Shown piece after piece: positions 7,008 to 15,627 of a DNA stretch of 64,000 nt. Under the pieces are notes generated by a model. The model was not told the origin of the DNA. It was given only the letters and a program-made list of their open reading frames with translations, and ran no database searches. The position numbers and the translations under genes were made by a program. Where the stretch lies: assembly GCA_014379625.1 (NCBI GenBank), contig JACMLJ010000009.1:19818-83817 (forward strand). The letters run 5' to 3'. Numbering within the stretch: position 1 is the stretch's first letter; each line of letters opens with the position of its first letter. This DNA comes from Ferruginibacter sp. GTDB lineage: Bacteria; Bacteroidota; Bacteroidia; Chitinophagales; Chitinophagaceae.

Positions 7008-8672
7008 ATGGATAAACTTATTCTGCGATTTGTGTTATGGTGTTCAAGGATACTGATCCGCCAGGGTGTTGATTTTGAAAGGCTGAAAATAATTGCTGAA
7101 ACAAAAATATTAATGGACCGCCGGAGGGTTTACATGAACTGGAAACCAAAGCAGCAAAAAGAAAACAGCAACCGGCTCACTTTAACCCTTGCAACATATT
7201 CAATTTTTGGCTTTTTGATTGGCACCATGATTTTTACATTGGATTCCCTGGTGTTGTACATGATCTTTGTTCATGCCTATATCTTATTTATGATGGCCAT
7301 GACGATGATCACCGATTTTAGTTCGGTGTTATTAGACACCACCGACAACCAGGTCATTTTGCCAAGACCTGTTAACAGTAAAACTTTATTTGTAGCAAGA
7401 TTGGTACATATTTTAGTGTACCTGCTGCAATTCACCATTGCGCTGGCCTTATTTCCTTTATTGTTTATTTTTATCAAATTTGGGATACTCACGGGTATCG
7501 CCAGCATTGCTACCATTGTATTAACCGTTGCTTTTGCAGTTTTTATAACCTATCTGCTGTACGCTTTAATTCTGCGTTTCAGTAATGAGCAAAAAGTAAA
7601 TGATATTGTCGGTTATTTTCAAATTTTTATGACCGTCTTCTTTGCAGTCGGTTTTCAACTGGTACCCCGGTTAATAAACCTTGATCAGCTTTCCGCCAAC
7701 TTTCAATTGCACTGGTATTCGTATTTTTTACCTCCTGTATGGATGGCGCTGACATTAGATGCGCTTCATCAATTTAATTTTGATCCCATTCACATAATAA
7801 TGATGGGTTGCGCCGTCATCATACCGGCAGTTACTTTTTGGCTGATGATTAAATATCTTGCCCCGTCTTTTGCCAGAAAATTAGCCGCATTAAATAATAA
7901 TGCGCCGGTCAAAAAAGATCAACCGCTCATTTCGCAATCGGCAAAGAGCATTTCGCAAAAAATTTCAGGTATCCTTTGTCGTTCAAAAACAGAAAGCGGT
8001 AGTTTTGAAATGGTATGGAAAATAACAGGAAGAGATAAAAGTTTCAAAATGCAATTTTATCCAAGCCTGGCTTATATACTGGTATTTATTTTCATCTTTG
8101 TTTTTAAAAACGGTAAAGATGTGCAAACCTTATGGAGTAATTTACCGTCTACCAGAATGTTCTTATTTTTCATTTATATGCCCATGTTTAGTATTGCAGG
8201 CAGTATGGCGTTTATAACCACCAATGATAATTTCCAGGCTTCCTTCATCTATCAATCCACCCCTGTTGCCATGCCGGGATACCTGATAAGCGGGGCGTTA
8301 AAAGCTATCCTGGTTAAATTTTTTATACTTATTTACCTGGTCATGTTTGCTTTTGCAGCTTATATATGGGGCATTGCCATAATCGATGATTTTATTTTTG
8401 GCTTCTTCAATAATATCCTGCTCTTTTTACTGATCACCAACCTGTCGGACCATTATCTTCCTTTTTCGCGACAGCCAAATGCAAAGCAACAAAGCGGAAA
8501 ATTTGTAAAAGCCCTGCTACAAATGATCATCATCGGCGCCCTTGTGGGCCTGCATTATTTGGTGATACAACAATACTGGTTAACGGCCTGCTTAATACCG
8601 CTTTCAATAGCCGGCTGTTATTTATTATTAAAAAAAATTCAACAGTTGAATTGGCTAAAAATCTCATTTTAA
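7008..8672 (+). CDS. ABC transporter permease, ABC-2-like
   Basis: A 554-residue integral membrane protein with about ten to twelve hydrophobic segments, for example at residues ~63-83, 85-105, 125-150, 160-185, 200-220, 355-375, 390-410, 430-460, 465-485 and 510-550. A basic cytoplasmic stretch (residues ~295-345) divides two halves. It starts 2 nt after the ATPase gene stop and must be its membrane partner. I recognise no substrate-specific motif. The family is seen in Bacteroidota as an uncharacterised exporter permease. The stop codon is followed after one base by the ATG of the YggS-type gene, suggesting a three-gene operon. Confidence 0.82.
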   Translation: MDKLILRFVLWCSRILIRQGVDFERLKIIAETKILMDRRRVYMNWKPKQQKENSNRLTLTLATYSIFGFLIGTMIFTLDSLVLYMIFVHAYILFMMAMTMITDFSSVLLDTTDNQVILPRPVNSKTLFVARLVHILVYLLQFTIALALFPLLFIFIKFGILTGIASIATIVLTVAFAVFITYLLYALILRFSNEQKVNDIVGYFQIFMTVFFAVGFQLVPRLINLDQLSANFQLHWYSYFLPPVWMALTLDALHQFNFDPIHIIMMGCAVIIPAVTFWLMIKYLAPSFARKLAALNNNAPVKKDQPLISQSAKSISQKISGILCRSKTESGSFEMVWKITGRDKSFKMQFYPSLAYILVFIFIFVFKNGKDVQTLWSNLPSTRMFLFFIYMPMFSIAGSMAFITTNDNFQASFIYQSTPVAMPGYLISGALKAILVKFFILIYLVMFAFAAYIWGIAIIDDFIFGFFNNILLFLLITNLSDHYLPFSRQPNAKQQSGKFVKALLQMIIIGALVGLHYLVIQQYWLTACLIPLSIAGCYLLLKKIQQLNWLKISF

Positions 8673-8673
8673 T

Positions 8674-9381
8674 ATGGCAGTCAATACCGAAGCATATAAA
8701 GAAATAATTACAGCGCTTGACGCAAAAAAAGTAACCCTGGTAGCGGTAAGTAAAACCAAACCCATTGAAGATATCCAGGCATTGTATGATTTGGGCCAGC
8801 GTGATTTTGGCGAAAACTATGTGCAGGAACTGGCCGATAAAGAAGCGGTACTTCCAAAAGATATACGCTGGCATTTTATTGGGCACCTGCAAAGCAATAA
8901 AGTAAAATTTATCGCTCCCTTTGTGCATTTGATCCATGGCGTTGATAGTCTGTCACTATTAAAGGAGATCAATAAGCAGGGGTCGAAAATAAACAGGGTG
9001 ATTGATTGTCTATTGCAGGTACATGTCGCCAAAGAAGAAACGAAATTTGGTTTTGATGAACGCGAATTAAAAGAATTACGCGAATTACACGAATTGAAAA
9101 ACGTAAAAATTACCGGCCTGATGGGGATGGCTTCTTTTAGCGATGATAAGAGTTTAGTAAGGAGCGAGTTTACTTATTTAAAATCGTTGTTTGATTCAAA
9201 CGCTCATTTACCCATATCCTCCGAATCAACTGCTCAAACAGAAGTGCTCAATTCTCCATTCTCCATTTTAAGCATGGGGATGAGTGGTGACTATACACTT
9301 GCAATGGAGGAAGGCAGCACCATGGTACGCATCGGCAGTTTAATATTTGGGGAAAGAAATCTCAATTTGAAAATTGAGTAA
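8674..9381 (+). CDS. YggS/PLPBP family pyridoxal-phosphate homeostasis protein
   Basis: A 235-residue single-domain TIM-barrel PLP-binding protein of the alanine-racemase fold. The PLP lysine is K27 in VAVSKTKP. Family landmarks are DFGENYVQE, WHFIGHLQSNK, HGVDS, KFGF, GLMGMAS and SMGMSGDYTLAMEEGSTMVRIG. Members buffer PLP and influence amino-acid and keto-acid pools. The region before SMGMSGDY is a few residues longer than usual (about 180-198) and its DNA contains ATTCTCCATTCTCCATT, a short-word repeat of the type found in the intergenic regions here, so it may be a repeat-derived insertion. The ATG lies 1 nt after the permease stop. Confidence 0.92.
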   Translation: MAVNTEAYKEIITALDAKKVTLVAVSKTKPIEDIQALYDLGQRDFGENYVQELADKEAVLPKDIRWHFIGHLQSNKVKFIAPFVHLIHGVDSLSLLKEINKQGSKINRVIDCLLQVHVAKEETKFGFDERELKELRELHELKNVKITGLMGMASFSDDKSLVRSEFTYLKSLFDSNAHLPISSESTAQTEVLNSPFSILSMGMSGDYTLAMEEGSTMVRIGSLIFGERNLNLKIE

Positions 9382-9406
9382 TCGCTCCATGAAATCCTGC
9401 ATTACC

Positions 9407-9442
9407 ATTTTCAAATTTTCACATTTTCACATTTTCACATTT
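9407..9442. repeat. Short-word tandem array ATTTTCAC
   Basis: Four to five tandem copies of the 8-bp word ATTTTCAC (first copy ATTTTCAA) fill the gap between the yggS-type gene and the TSUP carrier, just upstream of its ATG. They may affect leader length by slippage. Confidence 0.6.
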
Positions 9443-9448
9443 TAACCA

Positions 9449-10222
9449 ATGCTGCATGAAATCACCTTCCTGTGTATAGCTGCATTTGCCGCGGGTTTTA
9501 TTGATGCCATTGTTGGAGGAGGAGGATTAATTCAAACACCCGCTACTTTAATCGCCTTACCCCAATACCCGGTGGCCACTTTATTAGGCACAACCAAAAT
9601 CCCTTCATTCTTAGGCACTTCAATAGCAGCCCTGCAATATGCACGAATAGTAGAACTGCGCTGGAAATTATTAGTGATGATGGGTAGCATTGCAATGGTG
9701 GCTGCATATGCCGGATCTAGAGCAGTAACGATGGTAAGTAACCATTTCATGAAACCGGTGATCTTCGGTATGCTGATCCTTGTTGCCGTATACACTTATA
9801 CCAAAAAAGATTTTGGAACGGCGATGGCAAAGGGCCATAGCAAAAAAAATGAATGGTTGTGGGCCGTACTGTTTGCGTTACTATTGGGATTTTATGATGG
9901 ATTTATTGGTCCCGGCGCAGGAAGTTTTTTGATTTTATTTTTTATCAGCTTCCTCGGCTTTGACTTTCTGAAAGCAAGTGCGCATGCAAAATTTGTAAAC
10001 CTGGCAACCAATACGGGGTCCATTATTTTCTTTGGCGCAAGCGGCCATATTCTCTTTCAATATGCCGTGCCGATGGCAATCTGCAATTTTACAGGCGCCA
10101 TGCTTGGCGCAAGATTAGCTATTTTAAAGGGCAATACATTTATCCGGATTTTTTTTCTACTTGTAATTTTAATAACGATTATCCGTTTTGGCTACGACAT
10201 ATTCTTTAAAACCCCGTTATGA
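9449..10222 (+). CDS. TSUP (TauE/SafE) family membrane carrier
   Basis: A 257-residue membrane protein with about eight hydrophobic segments arranged as two similar halves. Each half opens with a Gly-rich motif typical of the family: AAFAAGFIDAIVGGGGLIQTP near the N-terminus and LGFYDGFIGPGAGSF at ~145-160. TSUP members move small organic or sulphur-containing anions such as sulphite or sulphonates; the substrate here is unknown. The stop TGA overlaps the ATG of the following SDR gene (ATGA at 10219-10222), so the two are translationally coupled and may act together. Confidence 0.88.
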   Translation: MLHEITFLCIAAFAAGFIDAIVGGGGLIQTPATLIALPQYPVATLLGTTKIPSFLGTSIAALQYARIVELRWKLLVMMGSIAMVAAYAGSRAVTMVSNHFMKPVIFGMLILVAVYTYTKKDFGTAMAKGHSKKNEWLWAVLFALLLGFYDGFIGPGAGSFLILFFISFLGFDFLKASAHAKFVNLATNTGSIIFFGASGHILFQYAVPMAICNFTGAMLGARLAILKGNTFIRIFFLLVILITIIRFGYDIFFKTPL

Positions 10223-10935
10223 AAAAAGTTATCATCATTGGCGCCACTTCCGGCATTGGCAGGGCATTGGCCATATTATATATTCAGAACAACTGGCTGG
10301 TAGGCGTCACCGGTAGAAGAAGGGAACTGCTCGACAGTTTGCAACTGGAATTTCCCGCCAACGTTATAACTGAATGCTTTGATGTAACCAAAGAAGATAA
10401 TATTGAATGTATCAAAAACCTTACTCAACAGCTTGGCGGACTTGACCTGCTTATTTACAACAGCGGTTATGGCGAACCTTCCCCCGGTTTGGATTGGGAA
10501 ATAGATAAAACCACCACCGCCATAAACGTACAAGGGTTTGTGGAAATAGTAAATTTTACTTTCAATTATTTCGTTCTGGAAGGGAAGGGGCATATTGCCG
10601 CCACTTCTTCTATTGCCGGTAACAGGGGCAATAGCTTTGCGCCTGCATACAGTGCCAGCAAGGCATTTATGAGTAATTATATGGAAGGGCTTTATTTAAA
10701 AGCTGTACGGTTAAAACTACCTATTTATATTACCGACATACAACCCGGCTTTGTACAAACCAAAATGGCGAAAGCCGAACGGCAATTTTGGGTTGCCACA
10801 ACAGGTAAAGCCGCTACGCAAATCTACACCGCGATTAATCGTAAAAAACGCATAGCCTATATTACTAAAAGATGGTGGCTGGTTGCAAAAATAATGAGAG
10901 CACTGCCCATGTTCCTATACCGGAAAATCGGCTAA
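10219..10935 (+). CDS. SDR family NAD(P)-dependent oxidoreductase
   Basis: A 238-residue classical short-chain dehydrogenase. The cofactor loop is GATSGIG (residues 8-14), NSG at 81-83 replaces the usual NAG, the catalytic Ser lies in ATSSIAG (130-131), and the YxxxK pair is Y144/K148 in YSASK. ITDIQPGFVQTKM is the usual segment after the active site. R33-R35 after the second strand (TGRRRE) favour NADP(H). It is coupled by a 4-bp overlap to the TSUP carrier. The substrate is unknown. Confidence 0.9.
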   Translation: MKKVIIIGATSGIGRALAILYIQNNWLVGVTGRRRELLDSLQLEFPANVITECFDVTKEDNIECIKNLTQQLGGLDLLIYNSGYGEPSPGLDWEIDKTTTAINVQGFVEIVNFTFNYFVLEGKGHIAATSSIAGNRGNSFAPAYSASKAFMSNYMEGLYLKAVRLKLPIYITDIQPGFVQTKMAKAERQFWVATTGKAATQIYTAINRKKRIAYITKRWWLVAKIMRALPMFLYRKIG

Positions 10936-11036
10936 AAGCCGGTGTTGGCCGCAGAAAGAAGCGGCAATAATTTGTTAAAGCTTTAACACCATACAGATAT
11001 TCTGGCATGGTATTACACCGTTTGCTTTTAATCAAA

Positions 11037-11044
11037 TAACTTTG
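11037..11044 (+). promoter_or_regulatory. -7 box of the TonB-like gene
   Basis: TAACTTTG matches TAnnTTTG perfectly. An ATG at 11047 lies only 2 nt away and would fall upstream of the predicted transcription start, so the ATG at 11065 is the better start. Confidence 0.5.
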
Positions 11045-11064
11045 GTATGACATATAATGTAACT

Positions 11065-11922
11065 ATGCAGACAACATTTGAAGCAGAAAAGAATAAAAAA
11101 GCATTTACTTATACTATCCTTATTTGTGGTGTTTTATTATTATTGGCTTTTATTATTACCTGGCCCATACTTCAACCAGCCCCTCCCATAATAACACAGG
11201 ACCTGCTGGAAATAAACCTCGGAAATAATGAAGAGGGTTTTGGGCTTGAGCAACCCCTCATAAAAGGCCAGAGGGCCCCGGCACAGGAACCCGAAGTGCA
11301 GGCTCAAAATTCAGCCGCGGCAAAGGAAGAAGCTTCTAAGGATATACAACCGGATGATAATGCAGAAGAAGACGCCGCACCAATAACCAAACCTGTGAAG
11401 GCAAGCCCTAAAACAAATAATATTGCCAAACAACCCACTACCCAGCCTGCAAAAACAAATAATACTTCCACCGTAGTAGCGCCACCGGCTCCCAAACCTC
11501 AAAAGCCCAAACTTACTTATAACGGTCCCGGTAACGGAACGGGCAATGGCGCTGCCGAAGACAATGGCTACCGTTACCAGGGTAATAAGCCGGGTGGCAA
11601 AGGTGATGCGGGCGACCCTTCGGGTAAGCCTGACAGTTATGGCAATACTCCCGGTGGAAAAAGCGGCGGGCCAAGGGTTATAGGTAACAGGAAAATAATT
11701 AAATACTATTCTTTTACAGGTGATCTTGAAAAAGCCACCGTATATGCTACCGTAAAAGTATCTCCTTCAGGTACAGGCACTTTTACAGGATTCGGCAGAA
11801 ATTCAACCACACGGGCACAGGCTTATGCTAATGCCATCATCCAATACCTGAGAAATGTACAGTTTGACAAATCGAACGATGAAAGTACCGTTACGGTGCA
11901 ATTTAATTTTAACGTGCAATAA
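11065..11922 (+). CDS. TonB-like energy transducer protein
   Basis: A protein of ~285 residues, beginning MQTTFEAEKNKK. One transmembrane helix (TILICGVLLLLAFIITW) follows a short cytoplasmic tail. A long Pro/Ala/Lys/Glu-rich periplasmic spacer comes next, then a Gly/Asn/Pro segment (NGPGNGTGNGAAEDNGYRYQG). The last ~85 residues (IIKYYSFTGDLEKATVYATVKVSPSGTGTF and so on) have the shape of a TonB C-terminal domain. The neighbour folC follows, as in the common Bacteroidota order exbB-exbD-tonB-folC, but no exbB or exbD is present in this window, so the cluster is incomplete here. It probably links inner-membrane energy to outer-membrane receptors. The upstream ATG at 11047 would add six residues. 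Confidence 0.75.
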   Translation: MQTTFEAEKNKKAFTYTILICGVLLLLAFIITWPILQPAPPIITQDLLEINLGNNEEGFGLEQPLIKGQRAPAQEPEVQAQNSAAAKEEASKDIQPDDNAEEDAAPITKPVKASPKTNNIAKQPTTQPAKTNNTSTVVAPPAPKPQKPKLTYNGPGNGTGNGAAEDNGYRYQGNKPGGKGDAGDPSGKPDSYGNTPGGKSGGPRVIGNRKIIKYYSFTGDLEKATVYATVKVSPSGTGTFTGFGRNSTTRAQAYANAIIQYLRNVQFDKSNDESTVTVQFNFNVQ

Positions 11923-12155
11923 TTTTCAGGCGCTTCAGATTAACCATTTATTTATTTAACAGGAAGAAAATTGCGGCCACTTTTTGTAGTTGTTTTTTGA
12001 ACAACGCATGGCGATTAGAAAGTTTGCTTCTTCAGCAAACCCTACTATACGCCCGGCGGGTTTCGCAAAGAAAGATTTGTACCAGTTTTATTATTTATTT
12101 TACTTCACTTTTGCCTGCTGTACCCTCAACCAAAAACCCAGAACCCAAACCTTAC

Positions 12156-12163
12156 TATATTTG
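12156..12163 (+). promoter_or_regulatory. -7 box of folC
   Basis: TATATTTG is a perfect TAnnTTTG match ending 5 nt before the folC ATG, which implies a leaderless or nearly leaderless mRNA. Confidence 0.55.
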
Positions 12164-12168
12164 CTTCA

Positions 12169-13482
12169 ATGACCTACCACCAAACGATTGAATACCTTTA
12201 CGAACAGCTTCCCATGTTTAGCCGAATAGGCGCTGCTGCATACAAGGAAGACCTGCATAACACGATTCTGCTATGTAATGCCTTAGATAATCCGCAAACA
12301 AAATTTAAAAGCATCCATATTGCCGGTACCAACGGGAAGGGCAGTTGCAGCCATATGCTGGCAGCCATATTACAACAGGCAGGCTATAAAACAGGCTTAT
12401 ACACATCTCCCCATTTAAAAGATTTCAGGGAACGGATTAAAATAAATGGCGAAATGGTGAGTGAAGCTTTTGTGGTGGAGTTTGTGGAACGCACCAAAAT
12501 ATTATCAGACGCGGTACAGCCTTCTTTTTTTGAATTAACTGTAGCAATGGCATTCGATTATTTCGCCCAACAACAGGTAGATATTGCGGTTATTGAAACA
12601 GGTTTGGGCGGAAGACTGGACAGTACTAATATCATTACACCTATCCTGTCTGTTATCACCAATATCGGCTACGACCACATGAACATTTTAGGCGATACGC
12701 TGGAAAAAATCGCCTGGGAAAAAGCAGGTATTATCAAGCAATCGATCCCGGTAGTAGTGGGTGAATACATCACTGAAACAAAAGCCATCTTTGAAAGTAA
12801 AGCAATCGCCTGTGATGCACCTATCCATTTTGCTCAACACGAATACGAGGTTTCCAATATACATGCCACTACGGATCAACTAAAATGCGACATAAAAAGT
12901 GTAGCACTGCAAGAAACAGAAAGCTTTTCACTCGACCTGAATGGCTTATATCAAACAAAAAACCTGCGAACCGTATTATGTGCGGAAGGCATATTAATTA
13001 AGCAGGGTTTTATGATTAGCAATGCTGCTGAAAAATTTGCCTTAGCCAATGTAAAAAAATTAACCGGTCTGCAGGGCAGATGGGATGTGGTTGCGGTAAA
13101 CCCAATGGTTGTACTTGATGTAGCGCACAATGAAGATGGGATCAGGCAGGTGTTGGAGCAGGCCGCCTGCTGCCGGCAACCCTCAAGTGATGGAATTATA
13201 AAAAAGAAGCTGCACTTTGTTATAGGAATGGTGAAGGATAAAGAAGTTTCAAAAATACTATCGCTGTTGCCCAAAGAGGCGCAGTATTATTTTACCAACG
13301 CCCATATACCAAGGGCATTGGTATCCGGTGACCTGAAAATAAAAGCAGCCGGATATGGTTTAACGGGAGATTCTTTTGAAGATGTAAATGAAGCGATCAG
13401 CACAGCAAAACAGCAGGCTCAGAAAGATGACCTGATTATTGTTTTCGGAAGTGTGTTTTTAGTTGGCGAAGTGAATATTTAG
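12169..13482 (+). CDS. folC: Bifunctional folylpolyglutamate/dihydrofolate synthase
   Basis: A 437-residue cytoplasmic Mur-ligase-fold enzyme that adds glutamate to folates and, in many bacteria, also makes dihydrofolate from dihydropteroate. The ATP-binding loop is AGTNGKGS (about residues 48-55). Other landmarks are the TSPHLKDFRERI substrate loop, ETGLGGRLDSTN, GYDHMNILG and, in the C-terminal domain, GLQGRWDVV and LDVAHNEDG. Length is normal. The ATG is 5 nt from a perfect -7 box, so no Shine-Dalgarno is expected. It lies 246 bp after the TonB-like gene; that spacer has no gene. Confidence 0.95.
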   Translation: MTYHQTIEYLYEQLPMFSRIGAAAYKEDLHNTILLCNALDNPQTKFKSIHIAGTNGKGSCSHMLAAILQQAGYKTGLYTSPHLKDFRERIKINGEMVSEAFVVEFVERTKILSDAVQPSFFELTVAMAFDYFAQQQVDIAVIETGLGGRLDSTNIITPILSVITNIGYDHMNILGDTLEKIAWEKAGIIKQSIPVVVGEYITETKAIFESKAIACDAPIHFAQHEYEVSNIHATTDQLKCDIKSVALQETESFSLDLNGLYQTKNLRTVLCAEGILIKQGFMISNAAEKFALANVKKLTGLQGRWDVVAVNPMVVLDVAHNEDGIRQVLEQAACCRQPSSDGIIKKKLHFVIGMVKDKEVSKILSLLPKEAQYYFTNAHIPRALVSGDLKIKAAGYGLTGDSFEDVNEAISTAKQQAQKDDLIIVFGSVFLVGEVNI

Positions 13483-13640
13483 TTTGCCGGATAATTTTAT
13501 TCAGTGAACTTTCTATGTTCTTATTGTTGAAAAAGAAAAAATGGAGCCTTATTTTCGCAGGCAAACTGTAGAAACCATTTTAGATCTCTTATCTATTTTC
13601 TTTTTTAAAAAATCATTAGTGAAATTCCGGAGTAGCATAA

Positions 13641-14198
13641 TCAATCAACATACTGTCGGCCCATGGCATCCAGCTTTTGAAAAGCATAGAATAAACAACT
13701 TACATGTAAAGCCTGTACAATTTCGTTGCCTGCCAGCATTGCATGTACATCTTCCAATGGTATTTGCAACACTTCAATTTCTTCATTATGATCTAAACTC
13801 TGAAGCGCAATTTTTTTTCCCCCCTGTGCCAGGTAGAGGTAAGTATAACCTGTCAACAAACCGGGGTTGGCCGAAACTTTCCCTACATATACAATAGAAG
13901 AAAATTCGTGACCGGTTTCTTCCAGCAGTTCGCGGCTTATTGCTTTATCGGGCTCCTCCCCTTCATCAACAAAACCCCCGGGTAATTCTATAAGTGTTGC
14001 TTCCAGCGGATGACGGTATTGCTTTACCATTAATACTGTTCCTTTATCGGTGATTGCCAATGCACAAACCGATGCGGGAAGTTCCACAACATAATACGAA
14101 TCAACGATCTTTCCATCCGGCATTTCACAGGTATCTTTTCTTGCCGTAAAATAGGGGTGTTTTGAGATGTACTCCGAGGATAGCTTTTTCCAGTTCAT
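13641..14198 (-). CDS. Nudix hydrolase, ADP-ribose pyrophosphatase-like
   Basis: A 185-residue Nudix protein. The Nudix box runs from about residue 75 to 97: GFVDEGEEPDKAISRELLEE, then TGH, matching GX5EX7REUXEEXGU. The N-terminal strand pattern (YVVELPASVCALAITDKGTVLMVKQYRHPLE) and the Gly-Leu after the box (ANPGLLTGY) resemble ADP-ribose or GDP-mannose pyrophosphatases. I chose the ATG at 14198 (MNWKKLSSEY) because the 27 residues encoded upstream are low in structure and Pro/Asn-rich, typical of repeat DNA read through. The gene is downstream of the YfiT-like gene on the same strand. Confidence 0.88.
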   Translation of the reverse strand: MNWKKLSSEYISKHPYFTARKDTCEMPDGKIVDSYYVVELPASVCALAITDKGTVLMVKQYRHPLEATLIELPGGFVDEGEEPDKAISRELLEETGHEFSSIVYVGKVSANPGLLTGYTYLYLAQGGKKIALQSLDHNEEIEVLQIPLEDVHAMLAGNEIVQALHVSCLFYAFQKLDAMGRQYVD

Positions 14199-14304
14199 GA
14201 TGTTTGGTTGATGGTTTAAAAGAGGGTATTTTGTTGAAGGGTTAATTGGTTGATTAGCTGGATGGCCGCCTTTCCACATTTCAATTCATCCACCTGCCAA
14301 GTTT

Positions 14305-14829
14305 TTACCATTTCATTCTCTCCCGCAATGCGGTTACATGCGCCACATGGTGTTTGCCATGCCATGCGTACATGCCCAGCAAATGCCAGAGGGTGATTTC
14401 CTTTTTATGTTCAGGATGAAAAACCGTCCGGTTCCAGTCTGTTGTTGAAATGGCTTTTAATATCTCTATCCATCTTAAATGCAATGCATGCAGGATAGTG
14501 AGGGAAATATTGACCGGCAAATTTTGAGTATCCGCTAAATTCACCCATGCGTCCTGGTCGTAGGGTTTGATCGTCGGGTTTACTTCTGTGAGTCCCAGTT
14601 TAAAACGGATATACGCATTCATATGGCTGTCGGCCACATGATGTACCAGTTGCTTCACTGTCCAGCCTTCGGGCCGGTAGGGAGTGTTGAGCTGGCTTTC
14701 GTCTAAATTTATTATTGCATTTTCGAGGTGCCGGGGTAAAAAACTGATATCAGTCAACCAATCCTGTAATTGCTTTTCAGAAAATGGTACTGGTATGTAT
14801 TTACCAATGGGATAACGAAGGTCTTCCAT
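14305..14829 (-). CDS. YfiT/BstA-like bacillithiol S-transferase family (DinB fold)
   Basis: A 174-residue protein of the DinB/YfiT four-helix-bundle superfamily. The family signature is complete: EDLRYPIGKY at the start, WTVKQLVHHVADSHMNAY in the middle, YDQDAW, and AWHGKHHVAHVTALRERMKW at the end. The His in HHVADSH and the His pair in HGKHHVAH should hold the divalent metal. In Firmicutes YfiT/BstA conjugates bacillithiol to electrophiles; a bshC gene at 31172 shows that this organism probably makes bacillithiol, which supports the same role. It sits 9 nt downstream of the FKBP gene. Confidence 0.85.
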   Translation of the reverse strand: MEDLRYPIGKYIPVPFSEKQLQDWLTDISFLPRHLENAIINLDESQLNTPYRPEGWTVKQLVHHVADSHMNAYIRFKLGLTEVNPTIKPYDQDAWVNLADTQNLPVNISLTILHALHLRWIEILKAISTTDWNRTVFHPEHKKEITLWHLLGMYAWHGKHHVAHVTALRERMKW

Positions 14830-14838
14830 AATTATTTT

Positions 14839-15594
14839 TTATTTAGCTGGTTCCTCTGCTGGGGCAGGTTTAATACCCAGCAATTCCATTTCAAAAATCA
14901 AGGCAGAACCACCGGGGATATTAGCGCCAGCATCCCTGTCGCCATACCCTAATTCACTCGGAATAAACACTTTCCATTTGTCGCCGATATGCATCAGTTG
15001 AAGTATCTCTGTCCAGCCCCTTATCACACCGCCCACCGCAATGGTGAGCGGTTCGCCCCTTTCGTAAGAATTATCAAATTTTTTACCATCAACTGAAGTG
15101 CCCGCATAATGCACAACAACTGTATCCTGTAGTTTTGGCGTAGCAGAACTGGCATCCCCTTTTTTTAATACTTCGTATTGCAAGCCATCCGGTAATGTTA
15201 TCACACCCGGTCTTTTTTTATTTGCTGCTAAAAAGGCCGTGCCTTTGGCTTTTACAATCTCATTTTTTTTGCCCATGCATGCCTGTATCATTTGTTGTAT
15301 CACCAGGTTTGCCTGCTGCTCGTTTAGTAAAAACGTTTTTTTATTAAACACGTCATCGAGCCCTTTTTGCATTGCTGCATTACTGATTTTATCGATGCCC
15401 TGTTGCTTTAAATTATTGGCAATATTCAATCCCAGTGCATAACTGAAAGAATCGGTTGAATTTTTTAATACCCTTGTTACCGGATTCACATTGGAGGCTG
15501 CCGGGTTTACTACTTTTAATTTCGGTTTTACCTGTGCCTGCAAAGTTTCACCGCTTATCACTAATACACTAACTGCTAAAAAAAACTGCTTCAT
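14839..15594 (-). CDS. Secreted FKBP-type peptidyl-prolyl isomerase
   Basis: A 251-residue protein with a signal peptide (residues 1-20, FFLAVSVLVISGETLQAQ). The N-terminal domain (about 45-130, FSYALGLNIANNLKQQGIDKIS) is the dimerisation region found in FkpA/Mip-type isomerases. The FKBP catalytic domain occupies about 155-245, with VVVHYAGTSVDGKKFDNSYERGEP, VIRGWTEILQLMHIGDKWKVFIPSELGYG and LIFEMELLGI. It is expected to fold proteins in the periplasm. It lies 33 nt downstream of an ABC ATPase and 9 nt upstream of the YfiT-like gene, so a four-gene minus-strand transcript from about 16.4 to 13.6 kb is likely. Confidence 0.92.
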   Translation of the reverse strand: MKQFFLAVSVLVISGETLQAQVKPKLKVVNPAASNVNPVTRVLKNSTDSFSYALGLNIANNLKQQGIDKISNAAMQKGLDDVFNKKTFLLNEQQANLVIQQMIQACMGKKNEIVKAKGTAFLAANKKRPGVITLPDGLQYEVLKKGDASSATPKLQDTVVVHYAGTSVDGKKFDNSYERGEPLTIAVGGVIRGWTEILQLMHIGDKWKVFIPSELGYGDRDAGANIPGGSALIFEMELLGIKPAPAEEPAK

Positions 15595-15627
15595 ATTTTG
15601 GGTTTGATTTAAAATTGATATGTAAAA

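Noticed and set aside
6232..9381. Gliding-motility GldA/GldF-type ABC transporter
   Set aside because: The permease is a single 554-residue protein followed by a YggS-type gene; it lacks GldF/GldG-like features and the gld neighbours, so only a generic exporter is called.
11990..12191. Small open frames before folC
   Set aside because: They overlap the folC -7 box and start, have no recognisable domain and no promoter of their own.
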